This document shows positions 25,056-33,930 of a stretch of DNA of 43,657 bases, piece after piece. The DNA comes from Actinomycetes bacterium (GTDB taxonomy: Bacteria; Actinomycetota; Actinomycetes; Mycobacteriales; Pseudonocardiaceae). The notes under the pieces were generated by a model, which was given only the letters and a program-made list of their open reading frames with translations, was not told where the DNA came from and did not search any database. A program made the translations under genes and the position numbers. Location: NCBI GenBank assembly GCA_021793175.1, contig JAJYTH010000018.1, positions 1 to 43,657 of the forward strand, written 5' to 3'. Positions within the stretch are counted from its first letter, which is position 1. Each line of letters begins with the position of its first letter.

Positions 25056-25520
25056 CTACCGCTGATCAGCGAAAAAACTGTTCAACAGCGCCGAGCACTC
25101 CGGTGCCAGCACTCCTCCGACGACCTCGGGGCGATGGTTGAGCCTACGGTCCCGCACCACGTCCCAGAGCGAGCCGACCGCACCCGTCCTCGGTTCCCAC
25201 GCCCCGAACACCACACGCGCCACCCGTGCCAGCACGAGAGCGCCCGCGCACATCGTGCACGGCTCCACCGTCACCGCCAGCGTGCAACCCTCCAGCCGCC
25301 AACCGTCGCCGTGCACCCGCGCGGCCTCCCGCAGGGCCAGCACCTCGGCGTGCGCGGTGGGGTCACCCGACTTCTCTCGCGCGTTGTGCGCGCCGGCCAA
25401 CAACCTCCCGTCCGGCGAGAACACCACGGCACCGATGGGAACGTCGGCCGTGCCGACGGCACGCTCAGCGAAGTCGATGGCGGCGCGCACCGCCTCCACA
25501 TCACCCGGGTGAGGTTTCAC
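25056..25520 (-). CDS. tadA: tRNA adenosine(34) deaminase
   Basis: The start is GTG 25520, overlapping the TGA of the upstream gene as GTGA; an earlier GTG in frame would place the gene inside its neighbour. The 154-aa enzyme has the zinc deaminase signature: His 57 and catalytic Glu 59 in PTAHAEVLAL, and Cys 88 and Cys 91 in EPCTMCAGA. It converts A34 to inosine in the wobble position of tRNA-Arg(ACG). The ending ALLNSFFADQR fits TadA length. It is coupled to the gene for the actinobacterial TadA-associated protein. Confidence 0.95.
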   Translation of the reverse strand: MKPHPGDVEAVRAAIDFAERAVGTADVPIGAVVFSPDGRLLAGAHNAREKSGDPTAHAEVLALREAARVHGDGWRLEGCTLAVTVEPCTMCAGALVLARVARVVFGAWEPRTGAVGSLWDVVRDRRLNHRPEVVGGVLAPECSALLNSFFADQR

Positions 25521-25999
25521 AGCTCGTCGAGCACCGCCGTGTACTGATCGTCGAATCCACACCGCTGGGCGATCATCTGCAGCTGCTCGTCCGGGTAGAG
25601 CTCGACCTCGTTGACGATGACCTCCAGTTCCGGCGCCGGCATGCCGAGATCGGACAGGATCTCCAGGTCTCCGGCGGGCCAGATGACATCGTCGTCGTCA
25701 TCGGGTGCCTCGGCGCGCAGCAGCTCCAGCACATCGGCGGCTATGTCATAGTCCAGCGCCGCCGACGCGTCGGAGAGGAACAGCGCCACGCCACCCGGTG
25801 CCGGGCGCACGATGACGAAGAACTCGTCGTCCACCGCGAGCAGCCCGAACACCGCGCCTGTCGAACGCAGTCTTCGCAGTTCGGTGATGGCGGTGTCCAG
25901 CTCGCTGAGCACAGCGTCGTCAAGTCGCTCACAACGCCACCGGCCGTCCTCCCGAACGACGGCCACCGCGAATCCCTCGACCGGCCCCTTCACCGTCAT
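25517..25999 (-). CDS. tRNA adenosine deaminase-associated protein
   Basis: The 160-aa product starts at ATG 25999; the frame is open further upstream but reads into the promoter of the divergent gene. It opens with GFAVAVVREDGRWRCERL, has a central VFGLLAVDDEFFVIVRPAPG, an acidic run APDDDDDV, and ends DDQYTAVLDEL. This matches a family found next to tadA across actinobacteria, with no established biochemical role. The GTGA overlap with tadA argues that the two are produced together. It may assist or regulate deamination. Confidence 0.88.
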   Translation of the reverse strand: MTVKGPVEGFAVAVVREDGRWRCERLDDAVLSELDTAITELRRLRSTGAVFGLLAVDDEFFVIVRPAPGGVALFLSDASAALDYDIAADVLELLRAEAPDDDDDVIWPAGDLEILSDLGMPAPELEVIVNEVELYPDEQLQMIAQRCGFDDQYTAVLDEL

Positions 26000-26071
26000 A
26001 AGGCCACCGTATACCGATGCGGCCCCGATGGCCGACGAGATGTGGCGGTCGAACATGCCACTATCGATTCC

Positions 26072-27304
26072 ATGACGGGACCCACCGAACTACCTTCCCT
26101 GCCCGACGCCCGGTTCGCAGGGCTACTCGACGAGGCCAAAGCGCTGCAGCGGACCACCATCGCTCTGCGGCGCGCGATCCACCGCCACCCCGAGGTGGGT
26201 CTCCAACTGCCCCAGACCCAGCAGGCGGTACTCGACGCGCTCGACGGGTTGCCCGTCGAAACCACGCTCGGCACCACGACGACGTCCGTGACCGCCGTGT
26301 TGCGGGGTGCCGAGCCGGGACCGGCCGTGCTGCTGCGGGCCGACATGGACGCGTTGCCGATGCCCGAGGACACCGGGTTGGAGTTCGCGTCCGAGGTGCC
26401 GGGGGCCATGCACGCGTGCGGCCACGACACCCACGTGGCGATGCTCGTGGGCGCGGCGAGGCTGCTCGCCGACCACATCGACGAACTCGCCGGGTCGGTC
26501 GTGTTCATGTTCCAGCCCGGCGAGGAGGGGCATCACGGTGCCCGGCACATGATCCACGAGGGTGTGCTGGACGCGGCCGGCACACGTGTGCAGAACGCGT
26601 TCGCCATCCACACGTTCGCCAACCTGCCCACCGGCGTCATCGCCACGAAGTCCGGCCCGGTCCTCGCCTCGGAGGACAGTTTCGCCGTCGAGGTGATCGG
26701 CAAGGGCGGGCACGGCTCCATGCCGCACTCCGCTGTGGACCCGATCCCCGCCGCGGCCGAGATGGTGACCGCCCTGCAGAGCCGGGTGACGCGGACGGTG
26801 GACGTGTTCGACCCCGCGGTCGTCACCGTCACGCGCATCGCGGGCGGCACCACCGACAACGTGATCCCCGAGACCGCCGAGTTGGAAGGAACCATCCGGA
26901 CCCTGTCGGAGCGCACCCGCGGTTTCCTGCGCACCGAGGTGCCCAACGTCTGCGAGAGGATCGGCGAGGCCCACGGCTGCCGGGTCGTCGCGGACATTCG
27001 GCCCGGATTCCCCGCCACCGTCGCCGACGAGACCGAGACCCAGCGGGTGCTCGACCTCGCCGCCGAGGTGTTGGGTGTGACCTACCCGCAGCGGATGGCC
27101 AACCCGATCATGGGGGCGGAGGACTTCTCCTACGTGCTGCAGCGTGTGCCGGGCGCGTTCGCCTTCCTCGGCGCGTGCCCACCCGATCTCGACCCGGCGG
27201 AGGCCGCCCCCAACCACTCCAACCGCGTGCGCTACGACGAGGACGCCCTCGCCTACGGCGTCGCCATGTACGCCGCCTACGCGCTGGACACACTCCGTGC
27301 CTAG
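26072..27304 (+). CDS. M20-family metal-dependent amidohydrolase
   Basis: The product is 410 aa from ATG 26072. It has the M20D signatures: RRAIHRHPEVG near residue 35, the metal site MHACGHDTH at 113-121, the catalytic pair Glu 151-Glu 152 in PGEEGHHGA, the dimerisation-domain motif GKGGHGSMPHSAVDP, and IMGAEDFSY with a late His in PNHSNRVRYDE. Such enzymes hydrolyse N-acyl amino acids, hippurate or related amides in the cytoplasm; the substrate cannot be fixed from sequence. It is divergent from the tadA pair and lies 18 bases before tyrA, so it may share its transcript. Confidence 0.92.
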   Translation: MTGPTELPSLPDARFAGLLDEAKALQRTTIALRRAIHRHPEVGLQLPQTQQAVLDALDGLPVETTLGTTTTSVTAVLRGAEPGPAVLLRADMDALPMPEDTGLEFASEVPGAMHACGHDTHVAMLVGAARLLADHIDELAGSVVFMFQPGEEGHHGARHMIHEGVLDAAGTRVQNAFAIHTFANLPTGVIATKSGPVLASEDSFAVEVIGKGGHGSMPHSAVDPIPAAAEMVTALQSRVTRTVDVFDPAVVTVTRIAGGTTDNVIPETAELEGTIRTLSERTRGFLRTEVPNVCERIGEAHGCRVVADIRPGFPATVADETETQRVLDLAAEVLGVTYPQRMANPIMGAEDFSYVLQRVPGAFAFLGACPPDLDPAEAAPNHSNRVRYDEDALAYGVAMYAAYALDTLRA

Positions 27305-27322
27305 GCGGGGGGATCGGGCAGG

Positions 27323-28300
27323 ATGGGCGCCGTGCGGAACGTGTGCGTGATCGGACTCGGACTGATCGGCGGCTCGGTGTTGCGTGCCGCCGCCGATGCG
27401 GGCAGAACGGTGTGGGGCGCGACGACCTCCACATCGGACGCCGAAACGGCGGCGGCCGACGGCTTCGCCGCGACCACCGACGTGGCCGCGGCACTACGCG
27501 AAGCGGCGGACTCCGACGCCGTCGTGGTGCTCGCCGTGCCGCTCACCGCTTTGAACACGGTGCTCGCCGAAGTGGCGAAGCACGCGCCCGACTGCCTGCT
27601 GACCGACGTCACCAGTGTGAAGACCCCGGTGCACGACTCGGTGCGGGCCACGGTGCCGTCGGCGAGGTTCGCGGGTGGCCACCCGATGTCGGGAACGGCC
27701 GAATCCGGTTGGTCGGCGGGCAAGTCCGAGTTGTTCGACGGGGCCGCGTGGGTGGTCACGGTGGAGTCCGACACCGACCTCGTCGCCTGGCGTGAGGCGG
27801 CGACGCTGGCCCTGGACTGCGGGGCGCACGTGGTGCCTCTGCGTTCCGAGGCCCACGACGAGACGGTGGCCCGGATATCGCACCTGCCGCACCTGCTGGC
27901 GGCGGTGCTCGCCTCGGTCGGCGCGGCCGGAGGCCCTGTCGCCGCGGCCCTCGCGGCCGGTTCGTTCACCGACGGCACCCGCGTGGCGGGCACCAGGCCG
28001 GAACTGGTGCGCGCGATGACCGAGGGGAACGCGGCGGCACTGCTGCCCGTCCTCGACGAGGCGCTGGGAGCGCTCGGCGCGGCACGGGGCTCGCTCGCCT
28101 CGACCGGTGGCCTCGCCGCCACCATCGACGCGGGCCACAAGGCCACGCGGCAGATGGCCGAATACCGCCGCACGAGCGGAACGAACGTGCGCGTGCGGCT
28201 GTCGGCATCCGACGCCCGCGAGTCCCTGCTCGCCGTCGGTGAGCGGGGAGGCCGTATCACCGCGTTCGACGACGACGCCGCACTCGCCGAGATGCCCTGA
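27323..28300 (+). CDS. tyrA: prephenate dehydrogenase
   Basis: The 325-aa protein starts at ATG 27323 (GTG 27332 is possible). The NAD(P) fold opens with VCVIGLGLIGGSVL, and the catalytic region shows LLTDVTSVKTPV, FAGGHPMSGTAESGW and, later, DETVARISHLPHLLAA with the conserved His. It catalyses oxidative decarboxylation of prephenate (or arogenate) in tyrosine synthesis. There is no clear C-terminal ACT domain. It follows the amidohydrolase closely. Confidence 0.93.
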   Translation: MGAVRNVCVIGLGLIGGSVLRAAADAGRTVWGATTSTSDAETAAADGFAATTDVAAALREAADSDAVVVLAVPLTALNTVLAEVAKHAPDCLLTDVTSVKTPVHDSVRATVPSARFAGGHPMSGTAESGWSAGKSELFDGAAWVVTVESDTDLVAWREAATLALDCGAHVVPLRSEAHDETVARISHLPHLLAAVLASVGAAGGPVAAALAAGSFTDGTRVAGTRPELVRAMTEGNAAALLPVLDEALGALGAARGSLASTGGLAATIDAGHKATRQMAEYRRTSGTNVRVRLSASDARESLLAVGERGGRITAFDDDAALAEMP

Positions 28301-28313
28301 CCCCTGGCGGCGT

Positions 28314-28332
28314 GTCCGCGGGCTCCGCGGAC
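28314..28332. terminator. hairpin between convergent tyrA and antitoxin-like gene
   Basis: GTCCGCGG (28314-28321) and CCGCGGAC (28325-28332) form a perfect 8-bp stem with a three-base loop. It lies in the 45-base gap between two convergent genes. No U-tract is present on either strand. Confidence 0.5.
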
Positions 28333-28345
28333 TACGGCCGCGTGG

Positions 28346-28582
28346 TCACGGCTGGGGCGGCGGCTGCTGTCCCGACGGCCCGGCGTGCCCGTCTCCCCCT
28401 CCGGCGTTCTTCTGCAGGAACGACTTCGCCTTCCGCGTCGCCGTGTCGATCTTGTCCGACTGCTTGCCGAACCGCGATTTGGCCATGCCGCTCGCCTTGT
28501 CGAGGCCCTGTTCGATCTTGTCGCTGTTCTTGCTCAGTACGTCCTGAGCCTTGCTCTTGAGCTGGTTGAGGTTGATAGCCAT
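28346..28582 (-). CDS. MT0933-like small antitoxin-family protein
   Basis: The 78-aa product starts at ATG 28582 with GGAG five bases upstream. Residues 5-55 form a Lys-rich amphipathic helix (LKSKAQDVLSKNSDKIEQGL), followed by a Gly/Pro/Gln tail. This composition is that of the MT0933/Rv0909 antitoxin family. No toxin gene adjoins it; the flanking genes are tyrA and a FUSC membrane protein. Orphan copies of this family are common in actinobacteria and may serve other roles. Confidence 0.75.
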   Translation of the reverse strand: MAINLNQLKSKAQDVLSKNSDKIEQGLDKASGMAKSRFGKQSDKIDTATRKAKSFLQKNAGGGDGHAGPSGQQPPPQP

Positions 28583-28639
28583 ATCTCCAATGCACCAGCA
28601 TCCACGAGATCGCGCAACGCGAGCGTCGACCCGAACCGC

Positions 28640-30601
28640 TCAACGCACGTGCCGAAACGTGCGCAGGTCGGGCCCGACGATGGCTTCCAACGTCATCGAG
28701 AGTTGACTTCTCACGCCCGAAAGCCGCTCGTCCCGGGGCAACTCGACAGGGTTCGGGTAGGTGCCGGTCCGGACGGCGAGGGAGAACTCCGCCAGCGCCG
28801 TACGGACCTTGCGCACCTCGCTTTCCTCGGGTGCGTCGGCCGCGTTCCGGTCGATGGTGATGGCCACCGCGGTGATGGCGTCGACGAGCTGTTCGAGAGC
28901 CACGATTCCGGGCCACCACGCCACCGCCTGCCGTCCCACCGCGGAAGGCTCCACCACGAGCTGCTGAAACGCCGTTCGCACGTCGGACAGCTCCCTGTAG
29001 GCCCTGCGCCGTCTCCGGGACCGTTCGTTGCGGTCCTCCGCCCGTGGCAGCGGACGTAGTGCGTACTCGCTGTAGTGAGAGATCGCCTCCGCCGCGTCGG
29101 CGAGGTTCCCGCCGAGCACGGGCCTGCGGCTACCGGGCCACAGCAGATAGCCGAACACGAGCACGATCACGCACCCCACCACGGTGTCCCCCAGCCGTTC
29201 CAGGGCGGCTTCGTGTTCGCCGGAGGACAGGGCCATCTGCAGCAGGATCAGCGGTGTCGCGAACGCGCTCAGCAAGCCGTAGTGCCGTTCCTTGCCGAAG
29301 GCCACGCCCGCGCCGAACAGGGCGAGGAAAGGCACGAGGAGCACCCCGCTCGGCACCAGTGCCAGGGCGGCCGCCCCGATACCCACACCGACGACGGTGC
29401 CGACCCCCCGCAGGATGGCCCTGCCGAACACGGAACCGAAGTCCGGTTTGAGCACCAGACCGACGGTGAGCGTGATCCAGTACGACCGGTCGGTGGGCAC
29501 GAAGAAACGGGTCAACTCAGCCAGAGCCACACACACGGTGAGCCGGGTGGCCGCCAGCCAGGTCAACGGCCCGGACGTCAACGACAGCAGCCATTCCCAC
29601 ACGCGCTGTCGAGCCGCCGGACGGGCCCGCCGCAGCTTCTCCTCCTCCGTGTCGATGTCCCGCAACGCCTCGTACAGCGCTTCGACGGCGGGCGGGTTCT
29701 GCGGGCGTTCGTCCTGCTGTGTCGGGGGCGAGGGCAACGGGGCACCGGCCGAGACGGCCGTCGCCAGGTCGGTGAGGTACGCGATCAGCTCACGTGGTGG
29801 GTGGATGCCCTCGTTGACGGCGGCCACGGTGGCCTCGATGGCGGATGTGCTGGCGACGAGCCGGTTGAGCAGCTTGCGGTAGGCGTCATCCCGTCCCGAC
29901 AGCCACGACCGCGCGCTCAGCAAACGGTCGTAGGCGGTGTTGAGGGCCCGTGTGAGTCGGTGTCGGGTGACGAGCGCGGTCTCGTCGTCGCCCGCCGCCA
30001 CGGCCGAGAGCATCGTCGCGAGTTCGAGATACACCTGGGCCACGGCGCTGCGTTCCGGGGCCGTGGCCCGCACGGTCCAGCCCACCAACGCGGCAGCCAG
30101 CCCCCACGCGGCACCCACCGCGAAGCACGCGAGTGAGATCTCCACGGGAACTCCCACGGTCGCCTGTCCGGTGCCGAGCACGGTGAAGACGAAAAGCTGG
30201 AGCGCGGCGATGGAGGCGTTGTTGCCCGCGTCGCTGATCAGCGCCGAGACAGCGGCGACGACGATGACGGTGGGCACGGACAGGGCCGCTTCCGCCCCGG
30301 TGAGGACTCCGAGCGCGAAGCCGAACACGGCGGCGCCCAGTGCCCCGAACAACCGTTTCGCGCGGGAACGATACGCGCCCACGACGTCGGCTGTGACCGA
30401 CGGCAGAGCACCCGCGGACACCAACGCCCCGTAACCGATGTTGCCGAGCAGGTAACCCACCGCGACCGGTGCCGACAACACCACGGCAGCGCGCACCATC
30501 TGTGCCCACCGGATCGGTACGGGGTTGGCCCGCAACAAGTGCACGAGCCACCACGGAAGGGCTCTACCTGCACGTTTACCGGACGGGTCCACGTGGCCCA
30601 T
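28640..30601 (-). CDS. FUSC-family inner-membrane protein
   Basis: I choose ATG 30601, giving 653 aa; the frame is open for 18 more codons. There are two hydrophobic blocks of about five to six helices each, residues about 38-175 and 355-495. They are separated by a soluble helical domain, and the protein ends in another soluble helical domain. This is the duplicated FUSC/aromatic-acid-exporter (YccS/AaeB-like) layout. The PLTWLAATRLTVCVALAEL and DFGSVFGRAILRGVGTVVG segments are typical. Members are implicated in export of aromatic acids or siderophores; the substrate here is unknown. No membrane-fusion partner gene is nearby. Confidence 0.85.
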   Translation of the reverse strand: MGHVDPSGKRAGRALPWWLVHLLRANPVPIRWAQMVRAAVVLSAPVAVGYLLGNIGYGALVSAGALPSVTADVVGAYRSRAKRLFGALGAAVFGFALGVLTGAEAALSVPTVIVVAAVSALISDAGNNASIAALQLFVFTVLGTGQATVGVPVEISLACFAVGAAWGLAAALVGWTVRATAPERSAVAQVYLELATMLSAVAAGDDETALVTRHRLTRALNTAYDRLLSARSWLSGRDDAYRKLLNRLVASTSAIEATVAAVNEGIHPPRELIAYLTDLATAVSAGAPLPSPPTQQDERPQNPPAVEALYEALRDIDTEEEKLRRARPAARQRVWEWLLSLTSGPLTWLAATRLTVCVALAELTRFFVPTDRSYWITLTVGLVLKPDFGSVFGRAILRGVGTVVGVGIGAAALALVPSGVLLVPFLALFGAGVAFGKERHYGLLSAFATPLILLQMALSSGEHEAALERLGDTVVGCVIVLVFGYLLWPGSRRPVLGGNLADAAEAISHYSEYALRPLPRAEDRNERSRRRRRAYRELSDVRTAFQQLVVEPSAVGRQAVAWWPGIVALEQLVDAITAVAITIDRNAADAPEESEVRKVRTALAEFSLAVRTGTYPNPVELPRDERLSGVRSQLSMTLEAIVGPDLRTFRHVR

Positions 30602-30711
30602 CTTGACGCACCATCGCCGACACAGCCTGTTCACGAAAATCCGGCGCGGACGCACCCGGCGGTGTCGCGGCGGCGGAGTCGCCGGGGTCCGTCACCGCTG
30701 TCTCGGGTGCT

Positions 30712-31230
30712 TCACCGGCGCGTGGTCACGCTGCCGTCGGCGGCGACCTCCAAGCCGAGTTGCGGCCCGGCCACGTCGCCTGTGGGTCCGTTCGGATACA
30801 CCGGCTGCGGCGTGGCCTCCAACGTGTGGTGTACGAGTTCCTTACCCGCACCGTCGACGACGGTGAGGGTCACCCGCACCGGGCTTTCGGGTAGGTCAGA
30901 GATCCCGGCGAAACCGTAGAATCCACCCGTCTTGCGCACGCGTGCCGAGCAAGCCCCTTCCGGAACGGTGTCCTCGCACGAGGATTCGTCCACTTCCGTG
31001 GCCGGCGCGAGGACGACATCGACCGGGCGGCAGTCTCCTTCCCAGCACACCTGGAGTGCCGCGGCTTCGGCGTCCATGCCGGGCGGGATGTCCACGCTCA
31101 CTCCCGCGGGCGCGTAGGCCTCCGTTCTCTGAGCGGCATCCTCCTCCGTCCCCCGATCGGAGCCCTCCTGGCCGATCGAGGACGTACATCCGGCGAGCAG
31201 TAACAAGGTGAAGGCGGCAAGAGTGCGCAT
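30712..31230 (-). CDS. lipoprotein of unknown function
   Basis: The 172-aa product starts at ATG 31230. Residues 1-15 form a lipoprotein signal, MRTLAAFTLLLLAGC, with the lipidated Cys at 15. The mature part begins with an acidic linker and then a compact beta-rich domain containing four Cys (VCWEGDC, SSCEDTV, GACSARV), which could form two disulfides, and ends in ATPQPVYPNGPTGDVAGPQL. It would sit on the outer face of the membrane. The family is not recognised. Much longer frames in this region are chance. Confidence 0.8.
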   Translation of the reverse strand: MRTLAAFTLLLLAGCTSSIGQEGSDRGTEEDAAQRTEAYAPAGVSVDIPPGMDAEAAALQVCWEGDCRPVDVVLAPATEVDESSCEDTVPEGACSARVRKTGGFYGFAGISDLPESPVRVTLTVVDGAGKELVHHTLEATPQPVYPNGPTGDVAGPQLGLEVAADGSVTTRR

Positions 31231-31305
31231 ACCGGCTACGACGGGACGAACCCGTCGCCGGGTTGCATTGGTGTCGCCTTCGCCGACCACGGGTAGTCCC
31301 GCGGC

Positions 31306-32766
31306 ATGAGCGAGCGCGAGATCATCGAGCGGGTTCCGAAACAGTTGTTCATCGGCGGCACCTGGCGTGGCTCCGACGACGGCAGCGTGTTCGGCGTGGA
31401 CGATCCCGGCAGAGGTTCGCGGCTGTGCGAGGTCGCCGACGGGCAAGGGGTCGACGCGAAGGCTGCGGTGGAGGCCGCTGTCAGGGCACAGGACTCCTGG
31501 GCGGCCACGCCTCCCAGGGAACGCGGTGAGATCCTGCGCCGCGCCTGGCGACTCATGACCGACCGTGCCGACGACCTCGCTCTGCTCATGACGCTGGAGA
31601 TGGGCAAAAGCCTCACTGAGTCCCGCGCCGAGGTCACCTACGCCGCCGAGTACTTCCGGTGGTTCTCCGAGGAAGCGGTACGTATCGACGGCAACTACAA
31701 ACGCAACCCGGACGGCGGTGGACGCATGGTCGTCACCCGCCGGCCCGTCGGCCCCTGCCTGTTGATCACACCGTGGAACTTTCCGCTGGCCATGGGCACC
31801 CGCAAGATCGGCCCCGCTGTCGCGGCGGGCTGCACGATGATCGTCAAACCGGCACAGCTGACGCCGTTGTCGATGCTCGCCCTGGCCGACCTGCTCACCG
31901 AGGCAGGGCTGCCCGGCGGGGTGCTGAACGTCGTGCCGAGCACGTCGGCAAGCCGGGTCACGGGTCCCGTGCTCACCGATCCCCGCGTGCGGAAACTGTC
32001 GTTCACCGGGTCCACAGAGGTCGGTCGCAAGCTCGTGGAGCAGTGCGCGCCGAACCTCCAGCGCATGTCCATGGAGCTCGGCGGCAACGCCGCTTTCCTC
32101 GTCTTCGACGACGCCGATCTCGATGTCGCGGTGGACGGTGCGGTGACCGCGAAGATGCGCAACAACGGCGAATCCTGCGTGGCCGCCAACCGATTCCTCG
32201 TCCAGTCCTCGATCGCCGAGGAATTCACCCGTCGTCTCACCGATCGGATGGCGGGGCTGCGCATGGGGCACGGCACGGAGTCGGACGTCGCCGTCGGGCC
32301 ACTCGTCAACGAGGGCCAACGCGGCAAGGTCTCCGAGCTCGTCGGGGACGCGGTCGAACGCGGCGCGCGGGCGACCACGGGCGGGAGTCCCGCCGAGGGG
32401 GACGGCTACTTCTACCGCCCCACGGTGCTCGCCGACGTCCCCGAGGACGCCCGCATCCTCCGGGAGGAGGTGTTCGGGCCGGTGGCTCCGGTGACGACGT
32501 TCGACACCGAGGAAGAGGCGTTGAGCGAAGCCAACGGCACCGAGTACGGGCTGGTGGGTTACGTGTTCACCCGCGACCTGGACCGTGCGGTGCGCGTGGG
32601 CGAGGGACTGGACACCGGCATGGTCGGCGTCAACACCGGACTGGTGTCCAACGCCTCGGCGCCGTTCGGCGGGGTGAAGGCGTCCGGATTCGGGCGCGAA
32701 GGCGGCGACGAGGGCATCGGGGAATACCTGGAGACGAAATACCTGGCGTTGACTCTGCGGTCGTGA
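31306..32766 (+). CDS. gabD: NAD(P)-dependent succinate-semialdehyde dehydrogenase-type enzyme
   Basis: The 486-aa aldehyde dehydrogenase begins at ATG 31306. It shows TPWNFPLAMGTRKIGPAVAAGC, FTGSTEVGRKL, the general base Glu 257 in MELGGNAA, and the catalytic Cys 291 in NNGESCVAANRF. The C-terminal part holds EEVFGPVAPV and PFGGVKASGFGREGG. The GES-C context and overall length place it with the GabD/SSADH branch, which oxidises succinate semialdehyde to succinate in GABA breakdown. No gabT lies nearby, so the substrate is inferred from family only. Confidence 0.9.
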   Translation: MSEREIIERVPKQLFIGGTWRGSDDGSVFGVDDPGRGSRLCEVADGQGVDAKAAVEAAVRAQDSWAATPPRERGEILRRAWRLMTDRADDLALLMTLEMGKSLTESRAEVTYAAEYFRWFSEEAVRIDGNYKRNPDGGGRMVVTRRPVGPCLLITPWNFPLAMGTRKIGPAVAAGCTMIVKPAQLTPLSMLALADLLTEAGLPGGVLNVVPSTSASRVTGPVLTDPRVRKLSFTGSTEVGRKLVEQCAPNLQRMSMELGGNAAFLVFDDADLDVAVDGAVTAKMRNNGESCVAANRFLVQSSIAEEFTRRLTDRMAGLRMGHGTESDVAVGPLVNEGQRGKVSELVGDAVERGARATTGGSPAEGDGYFYRPTVLADVPEDARILREEVFGPVAPVTTFDTEEEALSEANGTEYGLVGYVFTRDLDRAVRVGEGLDTGMVGVNTGLVSNASAPFGGVKASGFGREGGDEGIGEYLETKYLALTLRS

Positions 32767-32775
32767 CGCGGCGGA

Positions 32776-33501
32776 TCACCGCGTGTGGCGCCGTACCTCC
32801 TGGTCCGCCGCGTCCAACGCGGCCCTGGCCGTTTCGGTGCGTCGACGTGCCTTGGCTTCCTCCCGCTCGGCGGTGCGTAGTTCCCTGCGCGCGTCGTCGC
32901 GGGCCTGGCGGGCCCGCGCTTCCGCGTCGCGGCGGGCGCGTTCCTGTTCCTGTCGTTCGTCACGTCGAGGTGCGGACCGCGCCGACTTCGCCCCGGGCTC
33001 GCCCGTCGACAGGGCGGACCCGAACACGTCCCTCGGCGACAACGCGGTGGCAAGGCGCCCTTCGATCAGCGCGCGGGCGGACTCCTCATCGCTCACCGCG
33101 GCTTCCAGCGTCGCCTCGATCTCACGGCGCACCGACTCGCCGAGCGTGCTCATGGCGAGTGCCCGCGCCCGGTCGGCCAGGGCACGAACCCGCTCGTGTC
33201 GCTCGTGGGTCAGTTCCCGGAGCCGATCCCCGGCGAGGTCACGGTGGGCCCGGCGCAGTCGGTCGCCGAGTCGGACGAGGGACGTGACCTCGTCGGCGTG
33301 CCGCCGGGACAATCGATTCACCAGCGCGGCGGCGGTGGTGGGCTTGCGTAGCCGATGGATGCGTTCGGCGAGATCTTTCTCACCCTCACGGCGGGCTCGC
33401 GCCGCGTGTCGCTCCCGAATGGATATGAATTCGCCGGGGCTCGCCCCGTAGAGTTCGTCGGCCACGGCCTCGAAATGCTTGGTCGCAGGCTTCGCAGGCA
33501 T
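32776..33501 (-). CDS. coiled-coil protein, unknown function
   Basis: The product is 241 aa from ATG 33501 (GTG 33507 has the better-spaced GGGA and is possible). The N-terminus (TKHFEAVADELYGASPGEFI, then RERHAARARR) and the segment RLRKPTTAAALVNRL are conserved in an actinobacterial family of unknown function. Residues about 165-238 form a highly charged Arg/Glu/Ala coiled coil. It is convergent with gabD, nine bases apart. The N-terminal region may bind nucleic acid given its charge, but this is a guess. Confidence 0.75.
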   Translation of the reverse strand: MPAKPATKHFEAVADELYGASPGEFISIRERHAARARREGEKDLAERIHRLRKPTTAAALVNRLSRRHADEVTSLVRLGDRLRRAHRDLAGDRLRELTHERHERVRALADRARALAMSTLGESVRREIEATLEAAVSDEESARALIEGRLATALSPRDVFGSALSTGEPGAKSARSAPRRDERQEQERARRDAEARARQARDDARRELRTAEREEAKARRRTETARAALDAADQEVRRHTR

Positions 33502-33577
33502 GGGCACAGGTTTCCCGTAGGGCGGGCGATCGAGCCACGTTTCGGCATGGTTACGGTGTCGGGAGGGAGGAGAAACC

Positions 33578-33880
33578 TTGGATACTAACCAGATCGAGTT
33601 CTACTGGCGACCGGGTTGCCCGTTCTGCGCGATCCTGCGCGGTCGGCTCCGTGAAAGCGGTCTGCCGGTGCGGGAAATCAACATTTGGGAGGACTCCGAG
33701 GCCGCCGCACGCGTGCGTTCGGTCACGGGTGGCGACGAGACCGTCCCCACGGTCTTCATCGGGCGGCGAGCGCTGGTCAATCCGAGTATGGACGAGCTCA
33801 ACGAGGTGGTGCGGGAAGAGGCACCGCATCTGTTCGATCTCGCCCAGCCCGCTGTTCAGGGCTACGGCTCCCGGCACTGA
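33578..33880 (+). CDS. glutaredoxin/mycoredoxin-like protein
   Basis: The start is TTG 33578, six bases after GGAGGAG; no ATG is available. The 100-aa protein has a thioredoxin-fold redox motif Cys 14-Pro-Phe-Cys 17, followed by REINIWEDSEAAARVRSVTG, the cis-Pro motif ETVPTVFIG, and a C-terminal helix. In actinobacteria such proteins use mycothiol rather than glutathione and reduce mixed disulfides. The CPFC motif differs from CGYC of the best studied mycoredoxin-1, so it may be a separate paralogue. Confidence 0.88.
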   Translation: MDTNQIEFYWRPGCPFCAILRGRLRESGLPVREINIWEDSEAAARVRSVTGGDETVPTVFIGRRALVNPSMDELNEVVREEAPHLFDLAQPAVQGYGSRH

Positions 33881-33930
33881 CCCTCACCGACTCCGCGCTG
33901 GTTCATCGGCGGTCCCATCGACCGGTGCGG

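Noticed and set aside
26017..27795. A 592-codon open frame overlapping the amidohydrolase and tyrA
   Set aside because: It is an out-of-frame reading of two well-supported genes; its composition is extreme Arg/Gly/His, as expected of GC-rich frame shadows.
31236..32319. Upstream extension of the lipoprotein frame over gabD
   Set aside because: The lipobox MRTLAAFTLLLLAGC marks the true start at 31230; the extension is antisense to gabD.
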